This document shows, piece by piece, positions 6,599 through 13,740 of a DNA stretch of 13,959 nt. The notes beneath the pieces are model-generated. The model saw nothing but the letters and a program-made list of their open reading frames with translations. It did not search any database and had not been told where the DNA came from. The position numbers and the translations under genes are program-made. The DNA lies in assembly GCA_947258805.1 (NCBI GenBank), contig CAMYJV010000091.1, positions 1 to 13,959 of the forward strand, given 5' to 3'. The number at the start of each line of letters is the position of its first letter. Positions within the stretch are counted from its first letter, which is position 1. Origin of the DNA: an uncultured Gammaproteobacteria bacterium. Lineage in GTDB: Bacteria > Pseudomonadota > Gammaproteobacteria > GCA-2729495.

Positions 6599-7852
6599 AT
6601 GACCGCCAGTCGTCTGCCTTTGCTGTGTTGCCTGCTTTGCCTGCCCGTTGCCGCGGCGACGGGGCAGGATGCGGCCGGGCTGTTCGCTACCTTCAAGGAC
6701 CGCATTTTTCAGATTCGCGTGATCGACCAGGAGGCAGAGGAAAAGTCTGCCCTCGGTACCGGGTTCCTGGTTGCCTACGATGGCCTGATCGCGACGAACT
6801 ATCACGTGATCGCAGACTATGCCGACAAGCCCGACAAGTACCGTCTCGAGTACGAAGACGAGCAGGGCAATAAGGGCGAGCTGACACTGCTCGATGTCGA
6901 CGTCATCAACGATCTGGCCCTGCTGTCTGCGGAAGCCCTCGGCCGTGAGCCTTTGCGCATACAGATCGATGAGCCTGAGCAGGGCGACACCATCTACTCC
7001 ATCGGCAATCCCTATGACATCGGCTTCACGGTGGTACCCGGGACATACAACGGCATCGCGCAGGACAGTTACTACAAGCGTATCCACTTTTCCGGTTCCA
7101 TTAATGCCGGCATGAGCGGTGGCCCGGTATTGAATGTCGCCGGCGATATTGTCGGCATCAATGTATCCACCGCCGGTAACCAGATCAGCTTCCTGGTCCC
7201 GGTGGCGGCCTTGCGCGAGCTGATAGGCACACGCCGCTTAGCCGATGCACCGGTGGCAGATTTTGCTACGCGTATCAGGGAACAACTGGTTGCGAACCAG
7301 CGTGGCCTGATCGACGGGGTGCTGGCCGCGGAATGGCCCACCCAGGAGTTAGGTGGGGGGGTCGCCGTCGATGAAATGGCGCCTTTCGTCAAGTGTTGGG
7401 GTGGCTCGACGGACGACAAACGACTCTACAGAACCGTATCCAGCTCCTGTAGCAGTGACGAAGATGTCTATGTAGGCCCGGGCCTGCGCACGGGCGTGAT
7501 CGCCTATCAGTTCTTCTGGCTCGAGGCTGACGATCTCAGCGCGCCCCGTTTTCAGAGCTACTATCGCAGCCTGTTTTCGGACTTCATGCCCGACAACGGG
7601 GCCGACGAGGACAATGTCACGAACTTTGCCTGCGACGAGATGTTCGTCGAGCCAGCATCGGGCGCCGTAGACAAAGTAGTGCTCTGTCTCCGCGCCTACC
7701 GCAAGTTCGGCGGCCTGTACGACGCTTTGTACGTCAGCGGTTCCGTCGACTGGCAGGACCGTGCCTTCATCAGCCATTTCACCCTGGCGGGTGTTGAGCC
7801 GGACACGCTGACGGCGTTCATGGAACGTTTCCAGCAGGTGGTGCGGCGGTGA
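6599..7852 (+). CDS. Periplasmic trypsin-like serine protease, no PDZ
   Basis: This is a 417-residue exported protease. Residues 1-20 (MTASRLPLLCCLLCLPVAAA) form a typical Sec signal peptide, which favours ATG 6599 (AAAGG four bases upstream); an in-frame ATG at 6557 would add 14 residues before the signal and also has AAAGG ahead of it. The mature part begins with a trypsin-like fold of the HtrA/DegP type. The catalytic triad is visible as His69 in IATNYHVIA, Asp105 in VINDLALL and Ser173 in NAGMSGGPV, with SIGNPYD before the Ser. Unlike DegP/DegS there is no PDZ domain. Instead residues ~230-417 form an unrecognised region with four cysteines (KCWGG, SSSCSS, FACDE, VLCLRAY), probably two disulfides in the periplasm. 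The TGA overlaps the GTG start of the FHA gene by four bases, implying translational coupling. Confidence 0.85.
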   Translation: MTASRLPLLCCLLCLPVAAATGQDAAGLFATFKDRIFQIRVIDQEAEEKSALGTGFLVAYDGLIATNYHVIADYADKPDKYRLEYEDEQGNKGELTLLDVDVINDLALLSAEALGREPLRIQIDEPEQGDTIYSIGNPYDIGFTVVPGTYNGIAQDSYYKRIHFSGSINAGMSGGPVLNVAGDIVGINVSTAGNQISFLVPVAALRELIGTRRLADAPVADFATRIREQLVANQRGLIDGVLAAEWPTQELGGGVAVDEMAPFVKCWGGSTDDKRLYRTVSSSCSSDEDVYVGPGLRTGVIAYQFFWLEADDLSAPRFQSYYRSLFSDFMPDNGADEDNVTNFACDEMFVEPASGAVDKVVLCLRAYRKFGGLYDALYVSGSVDWQDRAFISHFTLAGVEPDTLTAFMERFQQVVRR

Positions 7853-8862
7853 CCACGGTCGTAGAAGTCCGCGGTCGCGGCGGCCAGCTGCTGGAACGCT
7901 TTCGCAGCGACGCGGCGCAGATTTCCATCGGCCGGGCATTCGACAACGATCTGATCGTGGAAGACCGGTATGTCTGTCCGCACCACGTGACCCTCGTGCG
8001 GGCGGGTGACGGGTGGCTGATCAATGATCACGACAGCCTGAACGGCTACGAGCACAGTGCGCGGCTCGGAAGGGACGGGGACTGCCTGCAATCGGGTGAC
8101 CGGGTGCGCATCGGCCACACCGAGCTGCGCGTTTATTGCGAAGAACATCCCGTGGCAGAAGCTTTGGCTGTGGATGGCACTGAAGCCCGCTTCGCAGGCC
8201 TTGGCCGACACAGCGTGTGGCCCGTGTTGCTGCTGGTCTCACTGGGCGTGTTACTGGGTCAGGCCTACCTGGGCAGCTTCGAAGAATTTCGCTGGTTGCC
8301 AGGCCTCGGCGAGCAGATTAACTGGTTGCTGGGAATCGCTATCATTGCGGCGTTCTGGGCCCTGGTCGGGCGCCTGCTCCGCCATCGAGGCGCTTTTCTC
8401 GCCCACCTGTCTATCTGGTGCGTGTATGGGATCTTCGCCGCACTGGCCGGTTGGCTGGCGAGCTTCGTCGCTTACAATCTCAACAGCGGCAGCGTATTTT
8501 CCGCCCTGGACCAGGGACTGAGTTTCGGCCTGCAGGTCGGTGCCCTTTGGGCCAGCCTGTTGCTGGCCACGACCCTGCAGCCGCAGTGGCGGCTCGTGTC
8601 CGCAGTCTGCATATCCGCTGCATTCATTGCCATCGGCCTGGTGACGCGGGTAGGGCTCGAGCGCGAATTTTCCACCATCCCGGACTATTACGGCCAGGTC
8701 ATGCAGCCCGGTTTGCGCTGGGCCCCGGCGGTGAGCCAGGCTAGGACGGCATCGGCGGTGTCGCAGCTGGTCGAGCGCGTGGACGCGGAAGCGGAGCGGC
8801 TGGCTGCAGAAGCGGCACAAAAGCAGAACAGCCGGCGCACGTCCGTCGGCGAAGGTGACTGA
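7849..8862 (+). CDS. FHA-domain multipass membrane protein
   Basis: This 337-residue protein starts at GTG within the GTGA overlap with the protease stop. Residues about 5-105 form an FHA domain, a phosphothreonine-peptide reader: ISIGRAFDNDLIV with the GR pair at 28-29, the PHHV strand at 44-47, DSLNG (Asn65-Gly66) and LQSGDRVRIGHTELRVY. The usual Ser of the S-x-x-H motif is Cys43 here, so phosphopeptide binding may be altered. About five hydrophobic helices follow (roughly 123-142, 160-180, 187-212, 224-243, 248-270). A last segment with a helical, Ala/Glu-rich stretch (VSQLVERVDAEAERLAAEAAQ) would face the periplasm if the FHA domain is cytoplasmic. Co-translation with the protease suggests that it senses a Ser/Thr-kinase signal and acts on, or anchors, the protease; that role is inference. 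No kinase gene is in the window. Confidence 0.8.
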   Translation: MTTVVEVRGRGGQLLERFRSDAAQISIGRAFDNDLIVEDRYVCPHHVTLVRAGDGWLINDHDSLNGYEHSARLGRDGDCLQSGDRVRIGHTELRVYCEEHPVAEALAVDGTEARFAGLGRHSVWPVLLLVSLGVLLGQAYLGSFEEFRWLPGLGEQINWLLGIAIIAAFWALVGRLLRHRGAFLAHLSIWCVYGIFAALAGWLASFVAYNLNSGSVFSALDQGLSFGLQVGALWASLLLATTLQPQWRLVSAVCISAAFIAIGLVTRVGLEREFSTIPDYYGQVMQPGLRWAPAVSQARTASAVSQLVERVDAEAERLAAEAAQKQNSRRTSVGEGD

Positions 8863-8900
8863 CACCGCGGTCTTTCAGCACATCAGGGGTACGAGCCAAC

Positions 8901-9539
8901 ATGGAAATTGCAATACTGCTATACGACGGTGTGACGGCGCTCGATGCGATCGGTCCCTACGAAGTTCTGCACCTGGCGCCCGATGCCCAGGTGAAATTCG
9001 TTGCCACTCAGCCCGGACTCATCCGGACGGATTTCGGCATGCTTAACCTCAATGCGGATTACGGCCTTGCCGACGTGCCGACACCGGACATCCTGCTGGT
9101 GCCCGGCGCGCCGGACCCGGGTGCGGCAATGGGTGACGAAGCGGTGCACGCGTGGTTGCAGCAGGCCCACGCCACCAGTACCTGGACCACGTCGGTTTGC
9201 ACCGGCGCGCTGGTGCTCGGGGTAGCCGGCCTGTTGAAGGGTGTGCGTGCCAGCACGCACTGGATGGCCCTGGAGGCCCTCGGGCAGTTCGGCGCGCAGC
9301 CCACATCCGATGGCGTGGTTCGCGACGGCAAGATCATGACCGCCGCGGGCGTGTCTTCCGGCATCGACATGGCCCTGACCCTGGTAGCGGAGCAGTGGGA
9401 CGAGGCGACGGCCCAGGAGATTCAGCTGATCATCGAGTACGACCCGGAGCCGCCTTTCCAGGCCGGTTCGCCGGACAAAGCGCCCGCAGAGATCCGCGAC
9501 CGGGTCATCGCCAAGTACCAGGCTGCCATGCAGTCCTGA
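8901..9539 (+). CDS. DJ-1/PfpI family protein, isonitrile hydratase-like
   Basis: This is a 212-residue cytoplasmic protein of the DJ-1/PfpI (class I glutamine amidotransferase-like) superfamily. The opening MEIAILLYDGVTALDAIGPYE carries the D-x-x-GP-x-E pattern (Asp15, Glu21). The nucleophile-elbow cysteine is Cys100 in TSVCTGALVLG, followed by GLLKG and the conserved STHW. The late AAGVSSGIDMALTLV is also typical. This combination, with Asp15 and Cys-Thr at the elbow, is closest to isonitrile hydratase (InhA), which converts isonitriles to N-substituted formamides, but many such proteins are uncharacterised and the substrate is not certain. The gene lies 38 bases after the FHA gene on the same strand and could be read through from it; an AGGGG near 8885-8889 is too far for an ideal ribosome binding site. 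I use the first ATG (8901). Confidence 0.85.
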   Translation: MEIAILLYDGVTALDAIGPYEVLHLAPDAQVKFVATQPGLIRTDFGMLNLNADYGLADVPTPDILLVPGAPDPGAAMGDEAVHAWLQQAHATSTWTTSVCTGALVLGVAGLLKGVRASTHWMALEALGQFGAQPTSDGVVRDGKIMTAAGVSSGIDMALTLVAEQWDEATAQEIQLIIEYDPEPPFQAGSPDKAPAEIRDRVIAKYQAAMQS

Positions 9540-9569
9540 GTCCCGGCCCCACGCGCGCCAGGGTCGCGG

Positions 9570-9598
9570 GTGACCTCGCGGCCAAAACTGTGTATAAC
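9570..9598 (+). promoter_or_regulatory. Sigma70-like promoter of the trpB2 remnant
   Basis: GTGACC (9570-9575), a 17-base spacer and TATAAC (9593-9598) match sigma70 -35 and -10 boxes at 4/6 and 5/6. Transcription would start near 9605, giving a leader of about 64 bases. A good ribosome binding site, GGAG (9658-9661), lies 7 bases before the ATG at 9669. Confidence 0.45.
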
Positions 9599-9668
9599 GG
9601 GCTCCGCGCCGGTTTCCTGCGCAAAAACAACGACTAAGCCCGATATCACGACAGTCTGGAGATGCTTG

Positions 9669-10908
9669 ATGACCAACAGGATTCTGCTACCGGAATCTGA
9701 GTTGCCGACGCACTGGTACAACGCCATTGCCGACCTGCCCAGCCCGCCGGCGCCGCCCATGGGCCCGGACGGCCAGCCCGTCGGTCTCGACGCCCTGAGT
9801 GCAATTTTTCCGCCGGGTTTGATCGAGCAGGAAGTCAGCGGCGAGCGTTGGATCGAGATACCCGAGGAGGTGCGCGAGATGCTGCGCATCTGGCGTCCGA
9901 CACCGCTGGTGCGGGCGCATCGGCTCGAGCAGGCGCTGGGTACTCCGGCCAAGATCTTCTACAAGAACGAAAGTGTGAGCCCAGCCGGCTCCCACAAGCC
10001 GAACACGTCCGTGGCGCAGGCCTATTTCAACAAGATTGCCGGTATCAATCGCCTGGCCACGGAGACAGGAGCCGGGCAGTGGGGTTGTTCCCTGGCGCTG
10101 GCCGGGCAGTTCCTCGACATGGAAGTGCGCGTGTACATGGTGAAGGTGAGCTACGGCCAGAAGCCCTATCGCCGTTCACTGATGCAGACCTGGGGTGCCG
10201 AAGTCTACGCGAGCCCCACGGACATGACTGATTCCGGTCGCAAGGTGCTGGCCGAAGACCCGGACAGCCCCGGGTCCCTGGGCATTGCGATCTCCGAGGC
10301 CGTGGAAGAGGCCATCCATCGCAAGGACACGAATTACGCGCTGGGTTCCGTGCTGAATCACGTCTGTCTGCACCAGACCCTACGCTGACAAGGCCGCCGG
10401 CAAAGAAGTGCGGTTGATCGGGGCAGAACCGAGTTCCTGCCCGAGCCTGACGCAGGGCGTGTATACCTACGACTACGGCGATGCGACGGGCCTGACGCCG
10501 ATGATGAAGATGTACACGCTGGGCCATGATTTCGTGCCGCCGGGCATCCACGCCGGGGGGCTGCGTTACCACGGCCAGTCACCGCTGGTCAGCCAGCTGG
10601 TGCACGAAGGCCTGGTGGAGGCCGTCGCGATCCCGCAGCTCGAGACCTTTGAAGCCGGCCTGCTGTTTGCCCGCACCGAAGCTATCGTGCCCGCGCCGGA
10701 GTCCACGCATGCGATTGCCGCAACCATTCGCGAGGCGCAGCACTGCAAGGAAACGGGCGAAGCGAAAACGCTGCTGTTCTGCCTGTCCGGGCACGGCCAC
10801 TTCGATATGATGGCCTACGAGCGCTACCTTGCCGGTGACCTCGAGGACTTCGAGTATCCGAGCAATGCCATTGCGCAGTCGCTGGAGCGCCTGCCGAAAA
10901 TCGCCTGA
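9669..10908 (+). pseudogene. trpB: TrpB2-type tryptophan synthase beta, internally deleted and frameshifted
   Basis: Two adjacent frames together spell most of a TrpB2-type tryptophan synthase beta chain, which makes tryptophan from indole and serine using PLP. Frame 1 (9669-10388) runs from [13 protein letters not shown] through the PLP lysine ([11 protein letters not shown], Lys110) and [17 protein letters not shown] to [12 protein letters not shown] at 10379, then stops two codons later. Family homology resumes at 10381 in the next frame ([24 protein letters not shown]) and continues to the TGA at 10908, including PPGIHAGGLRYHG and FCLSGHGHFDMMAY. The stretch between HQT and YADK normally holds some 35-40 residues including the Gly-rich GGGSN loop that binds the PLP phosphate; all of it is missing. 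The loss is 3n+2 bases. The two parts (237 + 175 codons) plus the gap fit a full-length TrpB2 of about 450. An assembly error is possible; if real, the enzyme is dead. Confidence 0.85.
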
Positions 10909-10932
10909 GACCGGCCGCAGCCGGGACAACTT

Positions 10933-12726
10933 TCAGTCGTCGCTCGGTGCCTTTACATAGGTGCCTGGTGCGTCTTCGATGACGGGAAGCTGCCCGTCGC
11001 CGGGCACCCGCGCCGGCACCATGGGGCCTGAATGTTGACTGAGCCACTGGTCCCAGTCGGGCCACCACGACCCCGGATGCTCTTCGGCACCGGCGAGCCA
11101 CGCGTCGAGATCCGTCGGCTGATCGTCGTTCAGCCAGTACTGGTACTTGCGCTTGGCCGGCGGGTTGATCACGCCCGCAATGTGCCCTGAACCGGCGAGC
11201 ATGAAACGTACCGGGCCGGAATACAGGCCGCGTGCCTTGAATACCGACGGGTAAGGGGCGATGTGGTCTTCTTTCGACGCCTGCAGGTAAATCGGAATCG
11301 TGATTTTGCGCAGGTCGATGGGTGTGCCGTTCAGTTCGATGCCGCCCGGCTTGGCCAGGTTGTTGTGCAGGTACATTTCCCGCAGGTAGTACATGTGAGT
11401 CTGGCGCGGCATGCGGGTCGCATCGGCGTTCCAGTGCAGCAGGTCGAAAGGCACCGGGTCCCGGCCGAGCAGGTAGTTGTTCACATAGAACGACCAGATG
11501 AGGTCATTCGCCCGCAGCATGTTGAAAGTGGTGAACATGGCCTGGCCGTCCAGGTAGCCCTTGTCCTCCATCATGCTGTCGAGGTTCTCGAGCTGCTTTT
11601 CGTCGACGAAGACTTTCAGGTCGCCGGCCTCGGAGAAGTCTGCCTGGGCAGCGAAGAAAGTGGCCGCCTGGATGCGGTCGTCGCCGTGGGCTGCCATGTA
11701 TGCCAGCGTCGCTGACAGCAGCGTGCCGCCGATGCAGTAACCGATGGCGGACATTTGGCGCTCGCCGGTTGCCTGCTCCACCGCCGCGACGGCGCCGAGG
11801 ATGCCCTCATCCATGTAGTCGGTGAAACTTTTTTCGGCGAGGCGCTCGTCGGGGTTCACCCAGGACACCACGAAGACCGTGTAGCCGCGATCCACCGCCC
11901 AGCGCACGAAGGATTTTTCCGGCGTCAGGTCGAGTATGTAGTACTTGTTGATCCACGGCGGAACGATCAGCAGCGGTTGCCGGTAGACTTCTGCCGTGGT
12001 GGGCTGGTACTGGATCAGCTGGATCAGGTCATTCTGAAAGACCACCTTGCCGGGTGTGGTTGCAATATTCTCGCCGAGCCGGAATGCCTCGGAGTCGCTC
12101 ATCGTAATCTGCAGGGCGCCGCCACCTTTTTCCATGTCACGCTGGAAATTCTGCAGGCCCTTGACCAGGTTCTGACCATTGGTTTCGATGGTTTCCCGCA
12201 GCACCTCCGGGTTCGTCCAGATGAAGTTGCTGGGTGAGAACGAATCGGCGAACTGGCGGGTATAGAACTCGACTTTGTGGGCGGTCTGGTCGTCAATGCC
12301 CTCGATGCCGGACATCGTGTCGACCAGCCACCTGGCCGTGATCAGGTAAGACTGCTTGATGAAATCGAACAGCGGGTTCTCTTGCCAGTCGGGATGACTG
12401 AAACGTCGGTCACCGGGTTCGGGACTGGCCGTTGCCTCGCCCCTGGCGCTGCCGGCCAATTGCCCGGAGGCCTTTTGCCACAGCTGCATGTGCTGTTGCC
12501 ACAGGTTGATGTTGGCTTCCATCAGCCGACCCGGGTCCATCCACAGTTTCTGCGCCGCGTCTGTCATGGCCTTGCTGACGTTCAGCGGATCCATGGACGT
12601 TGCACCCATGCTGTTGGAGGACTGCAGCAGCTGCGTGTACATGCCCTGGCTGCGCTGTGCCAGTTCGAACAGTTCTTTTGAGAGCTGCTCGACGTCCGGT
12701 TTTCCGCTGCCTGGTTTCTCACTCAT
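10933..12726 (-). CDS. phaC: Class I poly(3-hydroxyalkanoate) synthase
   Basis: This is a 597-residue PHA polymerase, close to the usual ~590 of class I enzymes that act without a partner subunit. It joins (R)-3-hydroxyacyl-CoA units into polyester at the granule surface. An N-terminal PhaC domain (about 20-270, with helical WMDPGRLMEANINLWQQHMQ and NPLFDFIKQSYLIT) precedes an alpha/beta-hydrolase core. The lipase-like box is SAIGYCIGGTLL with nucleophile Cys331 replacing Ser. The other triad residues are Asp487 in SKEDHIAPY and His515 in GSGHIAGVINPP. YQPTTAEVYRQPLLIVPPWINKYYILDL is also a hallmark. I start at ATG 12726, with GAAGG about 10 bases upstream; the frame is open to 12810 but that part overlaps phaR. 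phaR ends 17 bases upstream, so the two form an operon. The gene converges on the trpB2 remnant with a 24-base gap. Confidence 0.95.
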   Translation of the reverse strand: MSEKPGSGKPDVEQLSKELFELAQRSQGMYTQLLQSSNSMGATSMDPLNVSKAMTDAAQKLWMDPGRLMEANINLWQQHMQLWQKASGQLAGSARGEATASPEPGDRRFSHPDWQENPLFDFIKQSYLITARWLVDTMSGIEGIDDQTAHKVEFYTRQFADSFSPSNFIWTNPEVLRETIETNGQNLVKGLQNFQRDMEKGGGALQITMSDSEAFRLGENIATTPGKVVFQNDLIQLIQYQPTTAEVYRQPLLIVPPWINKYYILDLTPEKSFVRWAVDRGYTVFVVSWVNPDERLAEKSFTDYMDEGILGAVAAVEQATGERQMSAIGYCIGGTLLSATLAYMAAHGDDRIQAATFFAAQADFSEAGDLKVFVDEKQLENLDSMMEDKGYLDGQAMFTTFNMLRANDLIWSFYVNNYLLGRDPVPFDLLHWNADATRMPRQTHMYYLREMYLHNNLAKPGGIELNGTPIDLRKITIPIYLQASKEDHIAPYPSVFKARGLYSGPVRFMLAGSGHIAGVINPPAKRKYQYWLNDDQPTDLDAWLAGAEEHPGSWWPDWDQWLSQHSGPMVPARVPGDGQLPVIEDAPGTYVKAPSDD

Positions 12727-12743
12727 CGCGACATGACCTTCGC

Positions 12744-13205
12744 TCAGTCTTTCTTCTTGTTGGGCCCGACCATCATCGCATCCAGCATCTGCTTCTGGAA
12801 ATTCGACCACGCCTCAATATTGCGATCCGCCATTGATTGCATAACGCCCATCGGTGTCCTCGACATGGCGTCCTGAAACTGCTGCTGCCACTGCTGTTGC
12901 TGCTGGGTAAAGCTGGCGACGCTCTGATCCAGGAACTGTGTCATCAATCCCTGCATCGGGTTGCCGTAGAAACGGATGATCTGCATCAGCATCTCAGTGC
13001 TGAGAATTGGTTGGCCGCCCTGTTCCTGCTCGGCCAGGATCTGCAGCAGTACATTGCGCGTAATATCTTCACCGCTGGTCTCGTCGACCACCGCGATCTC
13101 TTCCCCGTTGGCGACGAGTTCGCGGATATCCTGCAAGGTGACATGCTGGCTTGCGGTCGTATCGTACAGTCGGCGATTCGCGTATTTCTTGATTGTTCTG
13201 GGCAT
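12744..13205 (-). CDS. phaR: Polyhydroxyalkanoate synthesis repressor PhaR
   Basis: This 153-residue regulator has the highly conserved PhaR DNA-binding domain at its N-terminus (IKKYANRRLYDTTASQHVTL, DIRELVANGEEIAVVDETSGEDITRNVLLQIL, residues about 4-63), followed by the PHB-accumulation regulatory domain (STEMLMQIIRFYGNPMQGLM). A Gln-rich helix (QQQQQWQQQF) and a short basic tail (NKKKD) end it. PhaR binds nascent PHA and DNA; it represses phasin genes and sometimes its own until polymer appears. The gene lies 17 bases ahead of phaC on the same strand. No strong ribosome binding site is visible before the ATG; a TAGAAT at 13219-13214 is a possible -10 but lacks a clear -35. A terminator just upstream (13244-13274) insulates it from the phasin gene, so its own promoter must lie in 13206-13243 or further upstream by read-through. 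Confidence 0.95.
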   Translation of the reverse strand: MPRTIKKYANRRLYDTTASQHVTLQDIRELVANGEEIAVVDETSGEDITRNVLLQILAEQEQGGQPILSTEMLMQIIRFYGNPMQGLMTQFLDQSVASFTQQQQQWQQQFQDAMSRTPMGVMQSMADRNIEAWSNFQKQMLDAMMVGPNKKKD

Positions 13206-13243
13206 TCGCTGAGATTCTAACCAATATCGGCAACGATAAACGC

Positions 13244-13274
13244 AAAAAGGGCGGCAGCCGTCGGCTGCCGCCCT
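13244..13274 (-). terminator. Rho-independent terminator of the phasin gene
   Basis: GGGCGGCAGCC (13249-13259) and GGCTGCCGCCC (13263-13273) form an 11-bp GC-rich stem with a 3-base loop; A13248 and T13274 add a twelfth pair. On the minus strand the stem is followed by a run of five T (complement of 13248-13244). It lies about 40 bases after the phasin stop and just before phaR, so phasin is transcribed separately. Confidence 0.85.
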
Positions 13275-13313
13275 GTACGCACGTGGCGACGAATAACGCT
13301 GTTCTTTGCAGCG

Positions 13314-13670
13314 TTAGCCGTTGCTGGCGGTCTTCGCGACCTTCTGGATTTCAGCCTGCGCGACCTCAGTCGCTTCCCGGGTGGCGGTGCCGGCAAGGTT
13401 GATGTACTGGTGCACGTGTTGGGCCATCTTCTCACTGAAGGCCCGGCCATTGCTCATCTGCTGATCAACGTAATCGCTGGCGTCCTTCGCCTGGCCGGCC
13501 ATCTTGGCCTGTGACACCGCGTAGTCCACGCAGTCGCCCATCACGGAGATGCTCTCCCGCATGAAGCTCTCGAAGGTGTTGACGGCGTAACCGCCGAAGG
13601 CGCGCATGGGCTCGAACACCTGGCGCTGCATGTCAGCAATCTGTTCGAAAGTCTGGTTCTGGTCGGTCAT
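13314..13670 (-). CDS. phaP: Phasin family protein
   Basis: This is a 118-residue protein without signal peptide or membrane segment. It is almost entirely amphipathic helix, with FEQIADMQRQVFEPMRAFGGYAVNTFESFMRE, then SQAKMAGQAKDASDYVDQQM, and an Ala/Thr-rich end (AGTATREATEVAQAEIQKVAKTA). This matches the phasin domain that coats PHA granules, limits their size and aids polymer turnover; at 118 residues it is on the short side for the family. The ATG at 13670 has AGAGG at 13683-13679, 8 bases away. A clear promoter with an overlapping TGCA-rich site lies upstream and a strong terminator downstream, fitting the classic high-level, PhaR-controlled expression of phasins. Assignment as phasin is firm in context of phaR and phaC; the exact paralogue is not. 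Confidence 0.85.
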   Translation of the reverse strand: MTDQNQTFEQIADMQRQVFEPMRAFGGYAVNTFESFMRESISVMGDCVDYAVSQAKMAGQAKDASDYVDQQMSNGRAFSEKMAQHVHQYINLAGTATREATEVAQAEIQKVAKTASNG

Positions 13671-13711
13671 GGTTGATTCCTCTGTATTCCGAGCTGGTCA
13701 AACTGCAACGT

Positions 13712-13740
13712 ATAATACAGGCGAAAATTGTGCAGTGCAA
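13712..13740 (-). promoter_or_regulatory. Promoter of the phasin gene
   Basis: On the minus strand TTGCAC (13740-13735), a 17-base spacer and TATTAT (13717-13712) form a sigma70-type promoter (3/6 and 5/6 matches). Transcription would start near 13705, giving a leader of about 35 bases that carries the AGAGG ribosome binding site. Confidence 0.6.
13728..13740. promoter_or_regulatory. Candidate PhaR operator at the phasin promoter
   Basis: TTGTGCAGTGCAA is an imperfect 13-bp palindrome (TTG--C-G--CAA arms) lying on the -35 box. PhaR operators in other proteobacteria are rich in TGC/GCA half-sites, so repression by blocking RNA polymerase is a reasonable reading. A further TGCAA at 13704-13708 near the predicted start could be a second half-site. 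Binding is inferred from context and not shown. Confidence 0.5.

Noticed and set aside
10911..10924. Small hairpin CCGGC-CGCA-GCCGG between trpB2 and phaC stops
   Set aside because: The stem is only five pairs and no T-run follows on either strand, so I do not call it a terminator.
12727..12810. Extended N-terminus for PhaC starting at 12810
   Set aside because: It would overlap phaR by 67 bases and encode a non-family sequence; ATG 12726 has a ribosome binding site and family-like N-terminus.
12878..12910. CTG/TTG triplet run as a microsatellite
   Set aside because: It encodes the Gln-rich helix of PhaR, a normal feature of that protein, and is not a perfect repeat.
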